Origin: Thermotoga sp. 4484_232
GTDB taxonomy: Bacteria > Thermotogota > Thermotogae > Thermotogales > Thermotogaceae
NCBI GenBank assembly: GCA_002084985.1
Contig: MZGO01000087.1
Location: forward strand, 1 to 5,574
DNA: 5,574 nt
Direction: 5' to 3'
The notes beneath the pieces were generated by a model. It was not told the origin of the DNA, did not search any database, and saw nothing but the letters and a program-made list of their open reading frames with translations. Below, one piece after another: positions 1 to 5,383 of this stretch; within the stretch, counting starts at the first letter, position 1; every line of letters starts with the position of its first letter. The position numbers and the translations under genes are program-made.

Positions 1-394
1 TAAAGTCTTCTACGAACACCGTTAGCTCTCCTGTTTTACTTTTAAACGGGAAACCCTTTATACCAACAACATCCCCTATATTGACGTATTTTTTAAATAC
101 CTTGAATTTTTCATCCCCTACCGCTTGTCTGTTTATGTATATCTGCACCCTTCCCGTTGAGTCCTTTATATGAAAGAAAGAGCTTTTTCCATGATGCCTG
201 ATCGATATTACCCTCCCAGCGACGGAGAGTTTCTCATCCTCTCTGGCCTCACCCACATTCAAGGTTTCTTCATACTTCCTTCTTACATCCATCGTTGTAT
301 GAGTCTTTTCGAACCTATAAGGATAGGGTTCTATCCCCATCTTTCTTAGTTCCTCTACTTCTTCTATCCTGCGTCTTCTTACCTCTTCTATCAC
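1..394 (-). CDS. lysS: Lysyl-tRNA synthetase, class II (N-terminal part, runs off the left edge)
   Basis: Cytoplasmic enzyme that charges tRNA-Lys with lysine using ATP. Only the first 131 codons are in the window. They contain the typical N-terminal helix ending in the 'MGIEPYPYRFEK' segment (residues 19-30), followed by the OB-fold anticodon-binding domain with 'AGRVISIRHHGKSSFFHIKD' (59-78), 'TGRVQIYI' (80-87) and 'GIKGFPFKSKTGELTVFVEDF' up to the edge. The class II catalytic motifs lie outside the window. I chose GTG at 394 because a GGGGGTGAT ribosome binding site (about 398-406) sits seven bases upstream of it; an in-frame TTG at 397 is a possible alternative. The gene starts 13 bases after the greA stop, so it is probably the distal gene of the long operon. 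Family assignment is firm; the exact start is less so. Confidence 0.95.
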   Translation of the reverse strand, partial: MIEEVRRRRIEEVEELRKMGIEPYPYRFEKTHTTMDVRRKYEETLNVGEAREDEKLSVAGRVISIRHHGKSSFFHIKDSTGRVQIYINRQAVGDEKFKVFKKYVNIGDVVGIKGFPFKSKTGELTVFVEDF

Positions 395-407
395 CAAATC
401 ACCCCCA

Positions 408-878
408 TCATTCTGGTCCTATTCCGATAATTTCATAACGGAACGTTCCTTTAGGAGCTTTTACTTTCACAACATCCCCTACCTTCCTACCCAACAGACT
501 CCTTCCGAGGGGTGAATCAGAGCTGAGTTTTCCGTTGAATATATCCGCTTCCTGGGGTGTGACCAGTCTGACTTTGTATTCTTCATTGGTATCCAAATTT
601 CTAAGGATAATCCAGTGTCCAAGTCCCACCTCACTGGCTTCCGCATTTTCTATTATCTGAGCGTTGTTCAGAATCTGCTCTATTTCCATGATCCTACTTC
701 CTATTCTTCCCTGCTCATTCTTCGCAGCCTCGTACTCAGAGTTCTCTGCAAGATCTCCCAACTCCCTCGCTTCTTTTATCCTCTCCGATATCTCGTACAT
801 GAGCTTTCTTCTCAATTCTTCAAGTTCTTTCTTCAAACTCTCGTAACCCTCTTTCGTTAGGTATATGACTTTTTTCAT
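408..878 (-). CDS. greA: Transcription elongation factor GreA
   Basis: GreA enters the secondary channel of backtracked RNA polymerase and stimulates cleavage of the 3' end of the nascent RNA, so that stalled complexes restart. The 156-residue length is normal for the family. Residues 1-75 form the antiparallel coiled coil. Its tip carries '[13 protein letters not shown]' (41-53), with the acidic pair D42 and E45 corresponding to the catalytic D41/E44 of the E. coli protein. Residues about 82-156 are the FKBP-like C-terminal domain, including '[18 protein letters not shown]'. The ATG start overlaps the nrdR stop as ATGA, and a strong GGAGGTGA site lies at 883-890, so translation is probably coupled to nrdR. 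GreA rather than GreB is supported by the length and by recalled similarity to Thermotoga GreA. Confidence 0.96.
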   Translation of the reverse strand: MKKVIYLTKEGYESLKKELEELRRKLMYEISERIKEARELGDLAENSEYEAAKNEQGRIGSRIMEIEQILNNAQIIENAEASEVGLGHWIILRNLDTNEEYKVRLVTPQEADIFNGKLSSDSPLGRSLLGRKVGDVVKVKAPKGTFRYEIIGIGPE

Positions 879-1342
879 CTCTTCACCTCCCTTTCTTTCT
901 TCAATTCCTTGACAATATCCAGAAATTGATCTATTTCTCTGAAATCCCTGTAAACAGAGGCGAATCTAACATAGGCAACTTGATCTAATTCTTTCAAACC
1001 GCTCATGACCAGTTCACCTATGACTTTTGTACTCACCTCAGGGTTTCCCATCTTTTGGATTTCAAGAACAACCCGATCAACCAACTTTTCCATATCTTCG
1101 TAAGTTACAGGCCTTTTCTCACACGCTTTCAATATTCCCCTCATTATCTTACTTCGATCGAATTTTTCCCTTCTTCCATCTTTCTTTACAACCAGGACCG
1201 GCCCCACTTCGTATCTCTCATAAGTTGTGAACCTTGCACCACATTTTGGACATTCTCTTCTTCTTCTGATGACAGCTCCGTCGGATGTTGGCCTTGAATC
1301 CAGAACTTTGGTATCCTCATAACCACAGAAAGGACACTTCAC
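875..1342 (-). CDS. nrdR: Transcriptional repressor NrdR
   Basis: NrdR senses ATP/dATP and represses ribonucleotide reductase genes by binding NrdR boxes in their promoters. The 155-residue protein has the N-terminal zinc ribbon with C3, C6, C31 and C34 ('CPFC' and 'CPKC'), a basic stretch 'RRRREC', and then an ATP-cone domain starting around residue 48 ('[20 protein letters not shown]', 51-70) and running to about 138. The start is GTG at 1342, overlapping the whiA stop as GTGA. It is supported by a G-rich site (GGGGGCGAT) inside the end of whiA and by the expected M-x-C-P start of the family. The stop overlaps the greA ATG. No ribonucleotide reductase gene is in view, so its targets lie elsewhere. 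Translation may depend on ribosomes arriving from whiA, which is disrupted here. Confidence 0.96.
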   Translation of the reverse strand: MKCPFCGYEDTKVLDSRPTSDGAVIRRRRECPKCGARFTTYERYEVGPVLVVKKDGRREKFDRSKIMRGILKACEKRPVTYEDMEKLVDRVVLEIQKMGNPEVSTKVIGELVMSGLKELDQVAYVRFASVYRDFREIDQFLDIVKELKKEREVKR

Positions 1343-1830
1343 ATTTCATCGCCCCCTATTCTGGAAGCGATATCCATGATTTTCTTGATCCTTCTATATA
1401 CCATCGCTTTTGTCATCGGTGGATCCATCAGATATCCTAGTTCCCTAAGGCTGAGGTCTTCGTTCTCAAGCCTTAAAACAGCTATTCTTCGTAATTCCTC
1501 AGGGAGCACCTCCAAACCTACACTCTCTATTATCTTCCTTATAGCCTCTATTTGCCTGGCATTACTCGTTCCCACTCTTACAGCATTCGCAGATATGAAA
1601 TTCAAGCTTCTGTTGACATCAGACTTTATAGATCTTTCTTCCACTATCTTCTCGTAGAATTTTACACTCTCGTATGCACCTACTATATTCAAAAATTCAA
1701 TTATATCCCTTGACGATTTGATATAGATTCTGAAGTTATATTTTAAGCTGACTATGTTGGATTTTATCCCAAAAAGTTTTAAAAGTTTTTCTTTAATGCT
1801 TTCTAAAATTCTCTTGTCAAACGTGCTCAT
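1339..1830 (-). CDS. Intact C-terminal fragment of WhiA (possible separate product)
   Basis: This 163-codon open stretch is the third piece of the disrupted whiA. It begins at an internal ATG just after the conserved 'RYHYHLE' segment. It keeps the rear of the second LAGLIDADG-like repeat, the conserved '[13 protein letters not shown]' and '[14 protein letters not shown]' segments, and the complete C-terminal helix-turn-helix ending '[11 protein letters not shown]'. No convincing ribosome binding site precedes the ATG. However, the stop of the preceding frame (TGA, 1834-1832) lies one base before it, so terminating ribosomes could restart here. If made, the product could bind DNA without the N-terminal domain. 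Its stop overlaps the nrdR GTG. Translation as an independent protein is inference; the homology itself is clear. Confidence 0.4.
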   Translation of the reverse strand: MSTFDKRILESIKEKLLKLFGIKSNIVSLKYNFRIYIKSSRDIIEFLNIVGAYESVKFYEKIVEERSIKSDVNRSLNFISANAVRVGTSNARQIEAIRKIIESVGLEVLPEELRRIAVLRLENEDLSLRELGYLMDPPMTKAMVYRRIKKIMDIASRIGGDEM

Positions 1831-2171
1831 CTCAAGATGGTAGTGGTAACGAGGATCGGTAACAGATCCTGAAGAGAGGAAAAATCCCCTCAGTTAAAAT
1901 ATCAGGTAGGATACCTTCATTCCTCAGATTCAGAACTATCCTCTTTCTTCCTAACCTCTCCTCTTTGAATATCTCTAAAGATCTCTCACACAATTTAAGG
2001 TATCTAATAATCGTTACGAGATACCAGAATATCTCCACGTCTCAATTCCACACTACCTCTAGCCTTTATGAACCCTAAAAACTCATATTTCACTTCATCT
2101 TTTGACAGGATTGGGAACCTAACGAGCTCATCTTTCACTTCATCGGAAAAGGTTGAACGCTTTGTTCTCAA
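1339..2171 (-). pseudogene. whiA: WhiA-like DNA-binding protein, broken into three reading frames
   Basis: WhiA proteins combine an N-terminal LAGLIDADG-homing-endonuclease-like fold with a C-terminal helix-turn-helix. They act in sporulation-specific transcription in Streptomyces and in division and chromosome segregation in Bacillus. Here the homology is in three frames. Piece 1 (to the TAG at 2006-2004) has 'RSTFSDEVKDEL' and 'FLGFIKARGSVEL'. Piece 2 (about 2038-1896) has 'IIRYLKLCERSLEIF' and 'RIVLNLRNEGILPDIL'. Piece 3 (from 1893) has 'LRGFFLSSGSVTDPRYHYHL', '[16 protein letters not shown]', '[19 protein letters not shown]' and the HTH '[20 protein letters not shown]'. Each break moves the frame by +1 (equivalently -2). 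The best start is TTG at 2171, with GGAGGG just upstream and a TTGA overlap with the yvcK stop; an ATG at 2186 is less likely. Several residues expected at both junctions seem to be missing, judged from memory of T. maritima WhiA. Decay, sequencing error and split expression all remain possible. Confidence 0.8.
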
Positions 2172-3121
2172 CTTTTTTCCCTCCATCCCATCATTTTCAT
2201 CAGAGTTTTGGCAAGTTTCATTGGATCATGTCTTACTTTAACTCTCCCATCATAGGGATCCTTGATAGTACAAAGCAAAGGCTCAACAACGACCATTTTG
2301 TCCAGATTCTCTAGATCCAGCACTACCAAATCTGCCCCTTCCTTTCTGTATCTTTCAAGTATATCATCTGATGGCCTTTGGGAATTCGCTATTATGAAAT
2401 CAACCTCCTTTCCAAGATATCTCTCGATTTCTTTGACATGATCTGATAGTCTATACCCCACAGTTTCACCCGGTTGTGTCATGATGTTGCAAACATAAGC
2501 TAGTATCGCATCTCCATCTTGTATGGCTTCTTTCACTCCCTTTACCAAAAGATTGGTTACAACACTCGTGTATAGACTTCCAGGACCTAATATGATCATG
2601 TCGCTTTTTCTCAGAGTTTCCAAAACTTCAGGGAGGGCTTCCGTTTCCCTGTCCAACTCCACTTTCACTATCTTCCCTTTTTTCTCAACAATTCTTGTTT
2701 CTCCCACTACTTTGCTCCCATCTTCAAAGAACGCTACAAGACGTACCAGATCTTCACTCACAGGAAGAACCTTTCCTTTTATGGCCAAAATCTCTGAGAG
2801 GATCTTTATGGCACCTGAAAAACTACCTGTCATCTTTGTAAGAGCCGCTATCATGAGATTTCCTACCGTATGTCCTTTGAAACTGCCGTTTTCAAAACGA
2901 TAATTCATGAGCTTACCAAGTAAATGCTCGTCCTTTGCCAGAGCTACGATATTGTTTCTTACATCTCCAGGTGGTGGAATCCTTAGCTCTTTCCTTATGG
3001 TCCCAGAGCTTCCTCCTTCGTCAGTCACGGAGACCACTGCTGTTATTTCCACAGGAAATTCCTTCAAACCTCTTAGAAGCATTGAAAGACCTGTTCCTCC
3101 ACCTATAGCGGTTATCTTCAT
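2168..3121 (-). CDS. yvcK: YvcK family protein (gluconeogenesis/cell-shape factor, CofD-like fold)
   Basis: YvcK proteins bind UDP-sugars such as UDP-GlcNAc and are needed in Bacillus for normal growth and shape on gluconeogenic carbon sources; the fold resembles the 2-phospho-L-lactate transferase CofD. The 317-residue length is typical. Visible family motifs are the N-terminal 'GGGTGLS' (7-13), 'TDEGGSSG' (33-40), 'PPPGDVRNNIVALAK' (49-63), 'GHTVGNL' (83-89), 'GPGSLYTS' (179-186) and 'MTQPGETVGY' (214-223). The usual DDGGSSG is DEGGSSG here, a change I recall also in Thermotoga homologues. The ATG overlaps the rapZ stop as ATGA, and the gene ends overlapping the whiA start. The rapZ-yvcK-whiA order is the classic conserved trio of Gram-positive genomes. 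Biochemical activity beyond sugar-nucleotide binding is not settled for the family. Confidence 0.95.
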   Translation of the reverse strand: MKITAIGGGTGLSMLLRGLKEFPVEITAVVSVTDEGGSSGTIRKELRIPPPGDVRNNIVALAKDEHLLGKLMNYRFENGSFKGHTVGNLMIAALTKMTGSFSGAIKILSEILAIKGKVLPVSEDLVRLVAFFEDGSKVVGETRIVEKKGKIVKVELDRETEALPEVLETLRKSDMIILGPGSLYTSVVTNLLVKGVKEAIQDGDAILAYVCNIMTQPGETVGYRLSDHVKEIERYLGKEVDFIIANSQRPSDDILERYRKEGADLVVLDLENLDKMVVVEPLLCTIKDPYDGRVKVRHDPMKLAKTLMKMMGWREKS

Positions 3122-3966
3122 TCTATCCCCTTCCCAAGATCTCTGTGTTCCTCCAAAATTGATATACCGATCTTGCTGATTTCCTCGGCTATTCTTCGAG
3201 CTATGTACACGGATCTATGTTGACCACCGGTACAACCGATTGCCACTGTTAAACTTTTCCTTCCCTCCTTCGAATACTCATGAAAAGCCGTTAGAATTAT
3301 CTTAACTATGGATTTCACGTATTCTTCAACCTGGGGGTATTCTTTAAAAAACTCCCTCACTTCTTCATCAAGCCCTGTTTTGTGTGAAAGATTCGGATGG
3401 TAGTGCGGGTTCGGGAAGAACCTCGCATCAAAAACAAAATCGGCATCCATTGGGATGCCGAATCTGTAACCAAAACTCATGATTCTTATTATCCCTTCTT
3501 CCCATTCTGCTTTTAAAATTGAGAGGAGTTTTTCCCTCAGTTGATGAGCATTCAATCTGGAAGTATCTATCACATGATCTGCTATTTCCTTCAAATCCAT
3601 CAATTTTTCTCTTTCAACCTCTATAGCCTTCTCAAGGCTCATTCCATCTTGTAATGGATGCTTCCTCCTGGTCAGTGCATATCTTCTTAAGATCTCTTCT
3701 TTCGATGCTTCAAGGAATATAACCTGGGCTTTCAATTTATCTTTCAATCTTTTTATCTTCTCCACAGGATCCCCGAATATTTCACTCCTTATATCGACAA
3801 CTATTGCGAATTTCTCTATCGTTGAGCTCATAAGAAGTCTCGTCATTTCTTCGATGAGAGCGGTGGGAATGTTATCCATGCAGAAATAACCCAGGTCTTC
3901 CAGAAGACCGATGGCGGTGGTTTTACCTGCCCCTGAAAGTCCCGATACCACCAAAATTTCCTTCAA
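3118..3966 (-). CDS. rapZ: RNase adapter protein RapZ / nucleotide-binding YvcJ
   Basis: This P-loop protein in E. coli binds GlmZ/GlmY small RNAs and guides RNase E; in Bacillus (YvcJ) it hydrolyses nucleotides and affects competence. The 282-residue length is normal. The N-terminal domain has Walker A 'GLSGAGKT' (9-16), a Walker B-like 'IVVDIR' (55-60) and 'ALTRRKHPL' (97-105). The C-terminal domain has 'FGIPMDADFVFDARFFPNP' (169-187) and the signature 'AIGCTGGQHRS' (242-252). The start is TTG at 3966, the only one placing the P-loop at the normal distance, with a GGATGGTGA site upstream inside murI. It overlaps murI by 44 bases and yvcK by four. Since RapZ controls amino-sugar (GlmS) supply in E. 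coli, sitting next to murI fits a cell-wall theme. Whether GlmZ-like RNAs exist here is unknown. Confidence 0.95.
   Translation of the reverse strand: MKEILVVSGLSGAGKTTAIGLLEDLGYFCMDNIPTALIEEMTRLLMSSTIEKFAIVVDIRSEIFGDPVEKIKRLKDKLKAQVIFLEASKEEILRRYALTRRKHPLQDGMSLEKAIEVEREKLMDLKEIADHVIDTSRLNAHQLREKLLSILKAEWEEGIIRIMSFGYRFGIPMDADFVFDARFFPNPHYHPNLSHKTGLDEEVREFFKEYPQVEEYVKSIVKIILTAFHEYSKEGRKSLTVAIGCTGGQHRSVYIARRIAEEISKIGISILEEHRDLGKGIE
3430..3461 (-). terminator. Terminator-like hairpin with U-rich tail inside rapZ
   Basis: On the coding (minus) strand a perfect 9-bp stem is formed by TCGGCATCC (3461-3453) and GGATGCCGA (3448-3440) around a CAAT loop (3452-3449), with six G-C pairs. It is followed at once by TTTTGTTTTT (3439-3430). 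This is the architecture of an intrinsic terminator. It lies in the codons for the conserved RapZ segment 'IPMDADFVF', so protein constraint may explain part of it. Normal translation would probably mask it. A role as an intragenic attenuator is inference. Confidence 0.4.
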
Positions 3967-4738
3967 ATTCCTTCACCATCCTTTCGAATTCCTCGAAAGA
4001 TATCCCTTTTATGGTATATGAAACATTCACATCTATCATCTTCACCAATTTTTCTTCAAATTCATGAGCATCACCTGTGACAAAAAATTCCACACAACTC
4101 TTCTCTTCAGAATCCTTTAGATCCTTCTCCACAATACTGGCTAATTTTTCCGCAGGATCTATTACTTTCACCTCTTTCAGATACCTCTCTACTACGTCCT
4201 TAAAATACAGGAAGTGGGTACACCCCAATATCAGAACGTCGGGTTTGAATTTTTTTACATCTTTCAGGTAATGTTTAACCAGGTCCTCAGCGATTCCGCT
4301 ACGAAATCCCCCTTTCTCGATCATCGCCACCAAGAGTTGTGCGGGCTTTTGCAGAACTATAGATGCATCTCTCAATTTTTCTTTGTACACCCCGCTTTTA
4401 ACGGTAGCTTCTGTGGCAAGGATCGCTATCTTTTCACCCTTCACACCATTCACAGCCGCATCAATAATGCTGTAATAAGGTACTGGAAGCCTATCGGCAA
4501 ACGAATTGATAACACTGTCTATGGTGTTACAAGCAGAAACTATGATATCCACGTTCTTATTCAGAAGAAAAGATATTATCTCCAGCGTGTATCTTTTCAA
4601 AGTCTCCAATGGTTTCGTTCCATACGGTGCTCTATTGGTGTCAGCAAGATATATATAACAATTATATGGAGCTCTCCTCAAGAGCTCCCTTAAAACAGTA
4701 AGACCCCCTACACCCGAATCAAAGAGTCCCACTCTCAT
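3923..4738 (-). CDS. murI: Glutamate racemase
   Basis: MurI converts L-glutamate to the D-glutamate used in peptidoglycan, by a cofactor-independent two-cysteine mechanism. From the ATG at 4738 the protein has 271 residues, normal for the family. It shows 'GLFDSGVGGLTVLREL' (4-19, with D7/S8), 'DTNRAPYGTK' (33-42), the first catalytic cysteine C70 in 'SACNTIDS', and the second, C173, in 'LGCTHF' (171-176). The usual first-cysteine motif is ACNTAS; here it is ACNTID. The open frame extends upstream to a TTG at 4756, but the ATG has a GAGGTGG site nine bases before it and gives the expected M-x-x-G-L-F-D-S-G start. It overlaps zapA by 20 bases. The C-terminal tail ('GNFGGIGTFRGR') runs 44 bases into rapZ. 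Confidence 0.95.
   Translation of the reverse strand: MRVGLFDSGVGGLTVLRELLRRAPYNCYIYLADTNRAPYGTKPLETLKRYTLEIISFLLNKNVDIIVSACNTIDSVINSFADRLPVPYYSIIDAAVNGVKGEKIAILATEATVKSGVYKEKLRDASIVLQKPAQLLVAMIEKGGFRSGIAEDLVKHYLKDVKKFKPDVLILGCTHFLYFKDVVERYLKEVKVIDPAEKLASIVEKDLKDSEEKSCVEFFVTGDAHEFEEKLVKMIDVNVSYTIKGISFEEFERMVKEFEGNFGGIGTFRGR
4668..4688. repeat. Perfect 8-bp inverted repeat (hairpin) in murI
   Basis: GGAGCTCT (4668-4675) and AGAGCTCC (4681-4688) are perfect inverted repeats separated by five bases (CCTCA on the plus strand, TGAGG in the murI message). They lie near the start of murI in the codons for 'ELLRRAP'. No T-run follows on either side, so this does not look like a terminator. It may be a chance result of the codons or a local mRNA structure affecting early murI translation. 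Confidence 0.45.
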
Positions 4739-4997
4739 CCTTTTTTTCCACCTCAAGACTTCTAGCGATTTTGGAAGACAATTTCTTTATTCTCTCAGAA
4801 AGTCTGACATTCTCCAAAGCCAGATTTGCCAGCATAACGAACAGTATCTGTTCTATCCCCACTTCATCCACATATTTCTCGTATTTTCTGAACTCGTTTT
4901 TAATCTTGTCTACGACCTTAAGGTACGTCTCTTCATCTTCATCAGTTGTTAGAACGTACTCTCTGCTACCCAGTTTGATGCTCACCTTCTTCCTCAT
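4719..4997 (-). CDS. zapA: Cell division protein ZapA-like
   Basis: ZapA binds FtsZ and bundles Z-ring protofilaments at midcell. The 92-residue protein has the ZapA layout: a short N-terminal beta domain ('VSIKLGSREYVLTTDEDEETY', about 5-25), then helix 'LKVVDKIKNEFRKY', and 'IEQILFVMLANLALENVRL' (49-67), which matches the family's helical dimerisation segment, followed by a coiled-coil tail rich in Lys/Glu. The ATG at 4997 is preceded by AGGAG about ten bases upstream. An in-frame GTG at 4985 with GAGGAAG before it would give a shorter N-terminus and is a fair alternative. The gene overlaps the upstream coiled-coil gene by 32 bases and murI by 20. ZapA sequences are weakly conserved, so the call rests on layout, size and the LANLAL-type helix. 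Confidence 0.82.
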   Translation of the reverse strand: MRKKVSIKLGSREYVLTTDEDEETYLKVVDKIKNEFRKYEKYVDEVGIEQILFVMLANLALENVRLSERIKKLSSKIARSLEVEKKDESGTL

Positions 4998-5241
4998 CCC
5001 ACACCAACTCCTGACCTGTCGTCATTGAGAGAAACTTTTGAAGCTTCGTGACCAGGGTGTTCAAAGACTTCCTATGACTCTCCAGTATCAATTCTAGCTC
5101 TTTCTTCTCCCTCTCAAGGCGTTCCACTCTTTCAACAGCACTATTCAATTCCTCCCATAACCTTTCGTTTTCACTTTTCATCTTTTTGTACCCTTCTATG
5201 AGCTTGTCCACAAGTTTTTCCAGCTCTTCTATCTCCTTCAT
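4966..5241 (-). CDS. Small coiled-coil protein of unknown function, first gene of the operon
   Basis: I do not recognise a named family. The 91-residue product is almost entirely one charged helix. Residues 1 to about 72 show heptad-spaced hydrophobics ('IEELEKLVDKLIEGY', 'LWEELNSAVERVERLE', 'LELILESHRKSLNTLVTKL'), and then a short acidic tail ('WDEEEGEHQTG'). There is no signal peptide or membrane segment, so it should be cytosolic. It starts at ATG 5241 with GGGTGATC (5246-5253) four bases upstream, and it directly follows the operon promoter. It overlaps zapA by 32 bases, which suggests coupled translation. Size, coiled-coil nature and position recall the ZapA partner ZapB of enterobacteria, but sequence homology cannot be shown from here and the role is only a guess. 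Confidence 0.8.
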   Translation of the reverse strand: MKEIEELEKLVDKLIEGYKKMKSENERLWEELNSAVERVERLEREKKELELILESHRKSLNTLVTKLQKFLSMTTGQELVWDEEEGEHQTG

Positions 5242-5245
5242 AACA

Positions 5246-5253
5246 GATCACCC
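5246..5253 (-). promoter_or_regulatory. Ribosome binding site of the first operon gene
   Basis: The minus strand reads GGGTGATC here, complementary to the 3' end of 16S rRNA through its downstream part (GGTGATC). Only four bases separate it from the ATG at 5241. With the predicted transcription start near 5256, the leader would be about 15 bases and consist almost entirely of this site. Confidence 0.65.
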
Positions 5254-5262
5254 TTCCTCAGG

Positions 5263-5291
5263 ATTATATCATCATTTTCACCTCGAATTAA
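5263..5291 (-). promoter_or_regulatory. Predicted sigma-A promoter of the division/cell-wall operon
   Basis: The minus strand has TGATATAAT (5271-5263), a perfect extended -10 (TGnTATAAT). A weak -35, TTAATT (5291-5286), sits at the ideal 17-base spacing. The expected start of transcription is near 5256. It is the only good promoter seen upstream of the nine minus-strand genes, so it probably drives all of them. Confidence 0.7.
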
Positions 5292-5316
5292 CTTTACCAC
5301 AATCTTGTTATCTTCG
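5284..5316. repeat. Imperfect inverted repeat between the divergent promoters
   Basis: CGAATTAAC (5284-5292) and GTTATCTTCG (5307-5316) are near-complementary arms (GTTA and TTCG match, with a one-base length difference) separated by 14 bases. The left arm overlaps the -35 region of the minus-strand promoter, and the right arm ends just before the plus-strand -35 region. It could be an operator, but the match is imperfect and may be chance in AT-rich DNA. Confidence 0.25.
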
Positions 5317-5345
5317 GAAACAGAATATCATGGGTTTGTTATAAT
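5317..5345 (+). promoter_or_regulatory. Predicted sigma-A promoter of the aminotransferase gene
   Basis: TGTTATAAT (5337-5345) is a perfect extended -10. The -35 position, 17 bases upstream (GAAACA, 5317-5322), matches the consensus only in its last three bases, as is usual when an extended -10 is present. Transcription would start near 5352, giving a leader of about 32 bases. Confidence 0.7.
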
Positions 5346-5367
5346 CATCACGAATCCAAAAGTTTGC

Positions 5368-5375
5368 AGGAGGTG
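5368..5375 (+). promoter_or_regulatory. Ribosome binding site of the aminotransferase gene
   Basis: AGGAGGTG is a near-perfect Shine-Dalgarno sequence eight bases before the ATG at 5384, and it fixes that start. Confidence 0.85.
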
Positions 5376-5383
5376 TCTTATCT

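Noticed and set aside
1700..1705. Minus-strand TATAAT inside whiA as an internal promoter for nrdR-greA-lysS
   Set aside because: No extended -10 TG and no acceptable -35 at 16-18 bases; the bases encode 'DIIEF' of the WhiA C-terminal piece.
1896..2041. Programmed ribosomal frameshifting in whiA
   Set aside because: No recognisable slippery heptamer or RF2-like shift site at either junction, and two independent shifts in one gene would be needed.
2172..2186. ATG at 2186 as the whiA start
   Set aside because: TTG at 2171 has GGAGGG seven bases upstream, overlaps the yvcK stop by four bases like other junctions here, and fits the family N-terminus better.
2523..2903. Plus-strand open frame (126 codons) opposite yvcK
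   Set aside because: Antisense shadow of conserved YvcK coding sequence; low-complexity Ser/Thr/Phe-rich translation without a start signal.
4661..4666. Minus-strand TATAAT inside murI as an internal promoter
   Set aside because: The nearest TTGAGG is only about nine bases upstream and there is no TG extension; it encodes 'PYN' of MurI.
4214..4693. Long plus-strand open frame (159 codons) opposite murI
   Set aside because: It lies wholly antisense to a clear murI, has no ribosome binding site or recognisable motif, and its composition is that of a reverse-complement shadow.
4739..4756. Upstream TTG extension of murI
   Set aside because: The ATG at 4738 has the properly spaced GAGGTGG site and matches the family N-terminus; the extension would include that site as codons.
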